Part shown: piece after piece, positions 24,462 through 28,275 of the stretch
Numbering within the stretch: position 1 is the stretch's first letter
Layout of the letters: every line of letters begins with the position of its first letter
NCBI GenBank assembly: GCA_934373235.1
Contig: CAKROW010000032.1
Location: 1-28,275 of the forward strand
Direction: 5' to 3'
DNA from: an uncultured Blautia sp.
Lineage (GTDB): Bacteria; Bacillota; Clostridia; Lachnospirales; Lachnospiraceae
Length of the DNA stretch: 28,275 nucleotides
Made by a program: the position numbers and the translations under genes
Notes under the pieces: generated by a model
What the model saw: only the letters and a program-made list of their open reading frames with translations
What the model was told of the DNA's origin: nothing
Database searches by the model: none

Positions 24462-25224
24462 AATTACAGAAGCTTTTGCAAAGGGAAAGGCATTTATTCC
24501 TTTTTTAACCTGCGGAGATCCGTCTCTGGAGGTGACAGAACAACTGGTATATGCAATGGAGGAAGCTGGTGCAGATCTCATCGAGCTTGGAATCCCGTTC
24601 TCTGATCCCACAGCAGAAGGCCCGGTGATCCAGGAAGCCAATGTCCGCGCACTTGCAGGCGGTGTCACCACAGACAAGATTTTTGCAATGGTGGAAAAAA
24701 TCCGTAAAAATACCAAAATTCCAATGGTGTTTATGACCTATGCCAATGTAGTATTTTCCTACGGAACCCAGCGCTTCATCAAAAAAGCTGCAGAGGTCGG
24801 AATGGACGGACTGATCCTTCCGGATGTTCCTTTTGAGGAAAAAGAAGAATTCGACGTTGTATGCAAACAGTACGGTCTTGACCTGATCTCTTTGATCGCA
24901 CCAACTTCACATGAGAGAATCGCCATGATCGCGAAAGAGGCAGAGGGATTTGTATATTGCGTGTCATCCCTTGGAGTGACAGGAATGAGAACCAATATCA
25001 CCACAGACATCGGTGCCATGGTAAAACTGGTAAAAGCCCAGAAAGACATTCCCTGCGCTGTAGGTTTCGGAATCTCCACCCCTGAACAGGCAAAAAAAAT
25101 GGCCGACCAGTCAGATGGTGCCATCGTAGGATCAGCCATTGTAAAGCTCTGCGGAGCATACGGCAAAGACTGCGTGCCGAAGGTTAAGGCCTATGTAAAA
25201 GAGATGAAGGATGCGTTGAGATAG
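24454..25224 (+). CDS. trpA: Tryptophan synthase alpha subunit
   Basis: Splits indole-3-glycerol phosphate to indole and G3P (256 aa, TIM barrel). The general acid-base Glu is E44 in LIELGIPFSDP. The second catalytic position, Asp60 in the E. coli enzyme (LADG), is Glu here (E55 in TAEGP). The phosphate site GFGISTPEQ and the block GAIVGSAIVK are present. The ATG at 24454 with GGGGAGG ahead is the start; it overlaps trpB by 8 bp. The open frame from 24403 is only trpB sequence in another frame. No terminator follows directly. Confidence 0.95.
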   Translation: MSRITEAFAKGKAFIPFLTCGDPSLEVTEQLVYAMEEAGADLIELGIPFSDPTAEGPVIQEANVRALAGGVTTDKIFAMVEKIRKNTKIPMVFMTYANVVFSYGTQRFIKKAAEVGMDGLILPDVPFEEKEEFDVVCKQYGLDLISLIAPTSHERIAMIAKEAEGFVYCVSSLGVTGMRTNITTDIGAMVKLVKAQKDIPCAVGFGISTPEQAKKMADQSDGAIVGSAIVKLCGAYGKDCVPKVKAYVKEMKDALR

Positions 25225-25226
25225 CG

Positions 25227-25255
25227 TTGCGTCTGAGACAAAATTATGTTATGCT
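25227..25255 (+). promoter_or_regulatory. Candidate promoter of the Rpn nuclease gene
   Basis: TTGCGT and TATGCT are 17 bp apart, the latter with a TG extension, immediately after trpA. An imperfect 8-bp hairpin (25263-25270 with 25282-25289) follows without a T run, so it is not a terminator for the trp operon. Confidence 0.4.
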
Positions 25256-25318
25256 GTAGATGAATCGGAATGTACAAAATGTTCTGATTACATAAACTGA
25301 TCAAAGGTGGTGAAACCT

Positions 25319-26281
25319 ATGGGTACCAAGGATACCATCACCAAAGATTACATGGCTGATAACCGCATTTTTGCGGATGTGTTCAACCATATGCTGTACA
25401 AAGGAAAAAAAGTTATAGATCCTGACAATCTTCATCTGCTGGATACAACGGCAGTCACTGTCCCTTACGGATCCGGTAAAACAGAAGTCCCTGTTCAGAA
25501 ATTCCGGGACGAATTCAAATCTCTCAATGTAATGCATGATAATTCAAAGATTTATCTGTTGCTGGGAATTGAAAATCAGTCTGAACAGAACTTCGCAATG
25601 CCGGTAAAAAACATGGTCTATGATTCTTTGGAATACGCAGGGCAGGTAGAGAAATCTGCCAGATCGTACAGAAAGAGCAGACAGCGTGCACCTACCGCAG
25701 GAGAATATCTTACCGGTTTTTATAAAGATGACCGGCTGATACCTGTTATAACAGTAGTTGTATATTTCGGTGCGGATGACTGGAGTGCTCCTCGAAGCCT
25801 TCACGAAATGCTTTCTGTGCAGGATCCGGAAGTGCTTTCAATGGTGCCGGATTACCGGATCAATCTTTTTTCTCCTGCTGAGATACCGGATGAAGAACTG
25901 GATAAGCTTCAGAGCAGTTTGCGGGAAGTCATGCTCTTCATCAAATATGCAAAAGATAAGGGGAAACTGCAGCAGCTTACTGCAACAGATTCCAGTTTCC
26001 GTTCCCTGGAGCTGAAAGCCGCCCGGGTTATCAACTCCATAACAGGTCTGAATTTGCAGTTTACGGAAAAAGAAAGGGTGGTTGATATGTGTCAGGCCGT
26101 ACAGGAAATGTGCGACGATGCGCGTGCAGAAGGTCACATTGAAGGGAAAGCGAGAGGCCGTCAGGAACAGGCGTTGTTTACCGCACAGCGAATGTTAAAA
26201 GACCCAAGATTTTCTCCTGAAGATATTTCAAGGTTTTCAGGACTGGCTATTGAAGAAGTGATGAAATTACAGGAAAAATAA
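25319..26281 (+). CDS. Rpn-family nuclease / putative transposase (PD-(D/E)XK fold)
   Basis: Protein of 320 residues that matches the Rpn family (PDDEXK nucleases linked to recombination in E. coli RpnA), many copies of which occur in Lachnospiraceae. The N-terminus TKDYMADNRIFADVFNHMLY has the conserved acidic D20, and LLGIENQ at 81-87 is the central ExQ version of the active site. VPVQKFRD and PVITVVVYFG are other family blocks. The C-terminal part (about 210-320) is charged and helical and contains a Gly/Arg/Glu-rich stretch (EGHIEGKARGRQEQ) before a short helical end. The ATG at 25319 has AAGGTGG eight bases ahead; GTG codons at 25307 and 25310 fall inside that site. No inverted repeats or target duplications were seen, so it is not part of a visible insertion sequence. 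Confidence 0.85.
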   Translation: MGTKDTITKDYMADNRIFADVFNHMLYKGKKVIDPDNLHLLDTTAVTVPYGSGKTEVPVQKFRDEFKSLNVMHDNSKIYLLLGIENQSEQNFAMPVKNMVYDSLEYAGQVEKSARSYRKSRQRAPTAGEYLTGFYKDDRLIPVITVVVYFGADDWSAPRSLHEMLSVQDPEVLSMVPDYRINLFSPAEIPDEELDKLQSSLREVMLFIKYAKDKGKLQQLTATDSSFRSLELKAARVINSITGLNLQFTEKERVVDMCQAVQEMCDDARAEGHIEGKARGRQEQALFTAQRMLKDPRFSPEDISRFSGLAIEEVMKLQEK

Positions 26282-26292
26282 AGACAATTTTT

Positions 26293-26329
26293 ACAGCCGG
26301 AGCATGGTGAAAGTGCTCCGGCTGTTTTT
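26293..26329 (+). terminator. Intrinsic terminator after the Rpn gene
   Basis: ACAGCCGGAGCA pairs perfectly with TGCTCCGGCTGT around a nine-base loop, followed by TTTTT. It is the first clear terminator after the trp attenuator, so it may also end trp operon transcripts. On the minus strand there is no T run, so it serves the + strand only. Confidence 0.9.
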
Positions 26330-26352
26330 GCGTACGGCGTCTCTTCTTTTCA

Positions 26353-28019
26353 CTATTTCAAATACCACTTTGCATATCGATTTTTGCCTTTAATATCTAC
26401 AATGTATTCTTTCTTCATCGTCTGCAACAAATTAGAAACCTTCTTTGACTTCTGTTCATCACTGAGTACCTCCGGCAGGGCCTTTTCCAGAACTTCCATC
26501 AATTCCTGTTTACTTGCTTCCTCCATTGATTCCAGTGCTTTAATGATCAGCTGCTTGCAAATATCATCATCTAACCCTTTATTCCGGACATACGCAGCTT
26601 TCTGTCCAACAATATCTGCCACCTTAAAAGATACAAAGATATTGGGATAACGTCCCTCTACCAGCCCTTGCTTTTTCAGCTCTTTGAAATTCTCTTTTGA
26701 TATCATCTCTTGCTTCTGCACCTGATCCAGCAAAAATACTGTTCCCATATTTAAATCAGCATCTGAACGAAGAAGCTGTGTGTAATTTTTATCCAATATT
26801 TTTCCATATACCGTAACCTTTACTCGATTAACTGTATTTAAATCATAAGTTGGTAAGGGGAAACACTTATCACGCTGAATTTGGTACATCATCGGAATTC
26901 CCATCGAATTCGTGTCAATCATATATAGATTGACCATTGCATTACACAGAAATACATTGCGATAGTAAGGAGGTTTATAACCCGGCTCCAATGCCTGCTC
27001 TATACTTTCTGGTATAAAAGCCCCCTCATTGATAAACACCAGCCTGTCCTCAAATTCCTCTACATTAATTTTTCCACGTAAGCGATAATCTTGGTGGGCG
27101 ATACAGTTATTGATAATTTCTTTTATTAGCTCCGGTTCATATTGATCTACTTCATCCGGAAACAGTGTTTGCTGACCTGCGATATAACGATATTTTTCAT
27201 TCCGAATTTTTGAATAGACCTTATCTACTGCTAACAACATAGGAATGTCAAAATGTTCATATGCCTTTACCGAATTATCAGCATTATAAAGTGTCCAGGT
27301 AATCCTCGGAATAAACCCATCAAAGAAATATTTTGCCTCACTTTTTCCCAATAGTAATAATGCTGTTTTGGTGATTTTTCCCTTTATGGTAATACCGGCT
27401 TTATTTAGAACTTCAATATCAGATAAATTTCTCAGCACTTCCTGAGCTTTTTTTCGATCATTCTGTCGTTTAGAAAAAAGTTCTCTGGCTTTTTTAATTG
27501 CCTCCGTATCTAAATCATCTATCGTCGCTTCTTCTACAATTTCTTTTGACCAGTCCATTCCAATCTGACTTCTGATTAAATCTACTTTATTCATTGGTAG
27601 AGGGCAAATAGATTCATGTTCTCTGGCATACGCAGCGCCTTGCCATGTGGTTGGAATCCCCCGAATTGCAGGTGGTATCTGAAATGCTATCACTCTGCAT
27701 TTTTCGACTGTTAATTCATAAATTTCTAAGAAGGTCAGCCGTTCATTTGTTCCATTTACGATTTCTTTTTTAGACTTTGTAAATTTCCTTGCTTTATAAA
27801 TTCTGTTCCCACATACCGTTTATCATCGGATACGCCAAAAACCAGCCGCGCTTCCTGTAGTTCCCGTAAATTTGCCTCATTGCTAAGTGCTAAAAAATAT
27901 TTTCCAATATCATTAAAGGAATAATTTGTTCTTGCCTATTTGAACTCTATAACTTCACTTTCAAAAGATTCTATCATCTGAGAAATCTTTTCTTTTAACT
28001 GGTTATCTGTATAAATCAT
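26353..28019 (-). pseudogene. Decayed AlbA_2/Schlafen-type ATP-binding regulator gene
   Basis: The conserved frame belongs to the COG2865-like family (AlbA_2 N-terminal domain, HATPase_c_4, winged-helix end). Starting at ATG 28019 (AAGGCGG ahead), I read 27 residues (MIYTDNQLKEKISQMIESFE...VIEFK), an in-frame TAG at 27938-27936, then ARTNYSFNDIGKYFLALSNE and VFGVSDDKRYVGTEF. A frameshift follows at the A run 27771-27766 (six A on the minus strand; seven would restore QSLKKEIVNGTNERLTF). After that the frame is open to the TAG at 26353. The intact 446-codon part from GTG 27693 holds FQIPPAIRGIPTTW, the ATPase-like block EIINNCIAHQDYRLRG and INEGAF. Two lesions make a full-length product unlikely; a shortened protein from an internal start cannot be excluded. 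Base use is more AT-rich than in the trp and sugar genes, suggesting separate origin. Confidence 0.85.
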
Positions 28020-28043
28020 ATCATTCCGCCTTTCTAAATCCTC

Positions 28044-28085
28044 TATGACTAAATTCTATGACTAACTTATGACTTTTTATGACTA
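28044..28085 (-). repeat. Four TAGTCATA-like repeats at the promoter of the decayed regulator
   Basis: TATGACTA (minus strand TAGTCATA) begins at 28044, 28057 and 28078, with a one-base variant (TATGACTT) at 28068. Starts are 13, 11 and 10 bp apart, close to one helix turn. The cluster lies directly downstream of a candidate -10 box, where the RNA start would be, so it looks like a repressor operator. Confidence 0.6.
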
Positions 28086-28114
28086 AGTTTAACTTACTTT
28101 CACTCATAACTCAA
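28086..28114 (-). promoter_or_regulatory. Candidate promoter of the decayed regulator gene
   Basis: On the minus strand TTGAGT (28114-28109) and TAAACT (28091-28086) are 17 bp apart. This places the RNA start inside the TAGTCATA repeats, about 60 bp ahead of the ATG at 28019. Confidence 0.4.
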
Positions 28115-28121
28115 GTCTTTA

Positions 28122-28158
28122 AATACAAAAAGCATCCCACGCATTGCGAATGCTTGTT
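28122..28158 (-). terminator. Possible terminator of a gene beyond the window edge
   Basis: On the minus strand AAGCAT pairs with ATGCTT around an inner CGC/GCG stem with uneven bulges, followed by TTTTTGTATTT. The remaining sequence to 28275 is AT-rich with no recognisable gene. Confidence 0.35.
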
Positions 28159-28275
28159 TTATCTCTTTCATTATGGAATACTATCGAAAGTAGACATCTT
28201 TTTTGTGCAAAACCACGAACTTGTCCATTTATAAGAAAAAGAATAAATTATTAGGGATATTTTTGATTTCTGCAC

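Noticed and set aside
25263..25289. Terminator after trpA
   Set aside because: The 8-bp stem has a G-U pair, an 11-base loop and no T run, so it is not a credible intrinsic terminator.
25319..26281. Insertion sequence carrying the Rpn gene
   Set aside because: No terminal inverted repeats or target-site duplications could be seen around the gene; Rpn proteins often occur as single genes.
28044..28085. CRISPR-like array
   Set aside because: Units are only 8 bp with 2-5 bp between them; far too short for CRISPR repeats and spacers.
28171..28275. Minus-strand frame open to the window edge (34 codons, ending WFCTKKMSTFDSIP)
   Set aside because: Too short, no family pattern seen and no way to see the upstream part; could be the end of a gene outside but cannot be supported.

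Overview
The window reads as a chromosomal segment of a Gram-positive, low-to-mid GC gut Clostridium-type bacterium, most likely Lachnospiraceae (Blautia or a relative). This is inferred from the YesM/YesN two-component pair, the T-box controlled trp operon, strong AGGAGG ribosome sites, the Rpn-family nuclease and the style of the sugar ABC cassettes. No rRNA, tRNA, CRISPR array, insertion sequence or phage gene was seen.

Layout. (1) 1-4155, + strand: the 3' part of a CUT2-type (ribose/galactose/rhamnose class) sugar ABC operon: permease (cut by the window edge), double ATPase, second permease and secreted binding protein, closed by an intrinsic terminator. (2) 4420-7263, +: a rhamnulokinase and an AraA-like ketose/aldose isomerase, closed by a bidirectional terminator. 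(3) 7457-11262, - strand: a three-gene operon of YesN-type response regulator, YesM-type sensor kinase (ATGA overlap) and a DUF3783 protein. (4) 11497-16129, +, divergent from (3): a second complete ABC operon (ATPase, two different permeases, RhaS/LsrB-like binding protein), then a UUCG-loop terminator and a separate AraC regulator. (5) 17282-17959, -: a small alarmone synthetase, divergent from (6). (6) 18055-25224, +: tryptophan operon with a Trp-specific T-box leader and the full gene set trpE-G-D-C-F-B-A. (7) 25227-28275: accessory tail with an Rpn-family nuclease, a decayed AlbA_2/Schlafen-type ATP-binding regulator gene (nonsense codon plus one-base deletion) and an operator-like repeat cluster in front of it. 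This tail is visibly more AT-rich than the rest.

How the parts fit. Regions 1-4 look like one carbohydrate-use locus: two importers deliver a pentose or 6-deoxyhexose, the isomerase converts it to a ketose, the rhamnulokinase phosphorylates it, and the two-component system and AraC protein sense the sugar or a related glycan. Relatives of the second binding protein and of the kinase point to L-rhamnose or a similar deoxysugar, but no aldolase or classical RhaA/FucI is present, so the substrate is open. Regions 5 and 6 put two amino-acid starvation responses back to back: tRNA-Trp sensing by the T-box and (p)ppGpp synthesis by the alarmone synthetase.

I do not see a clearly undescribed system. 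The items most worth checking are the AlbA_2 pseudogene with its TAGTCATA array, the isomerase/kinase pairing, the non-lipoprotein binding protein, the alarmone synthetase/trp divergent promoters and the structured trpC-trpF spacer.
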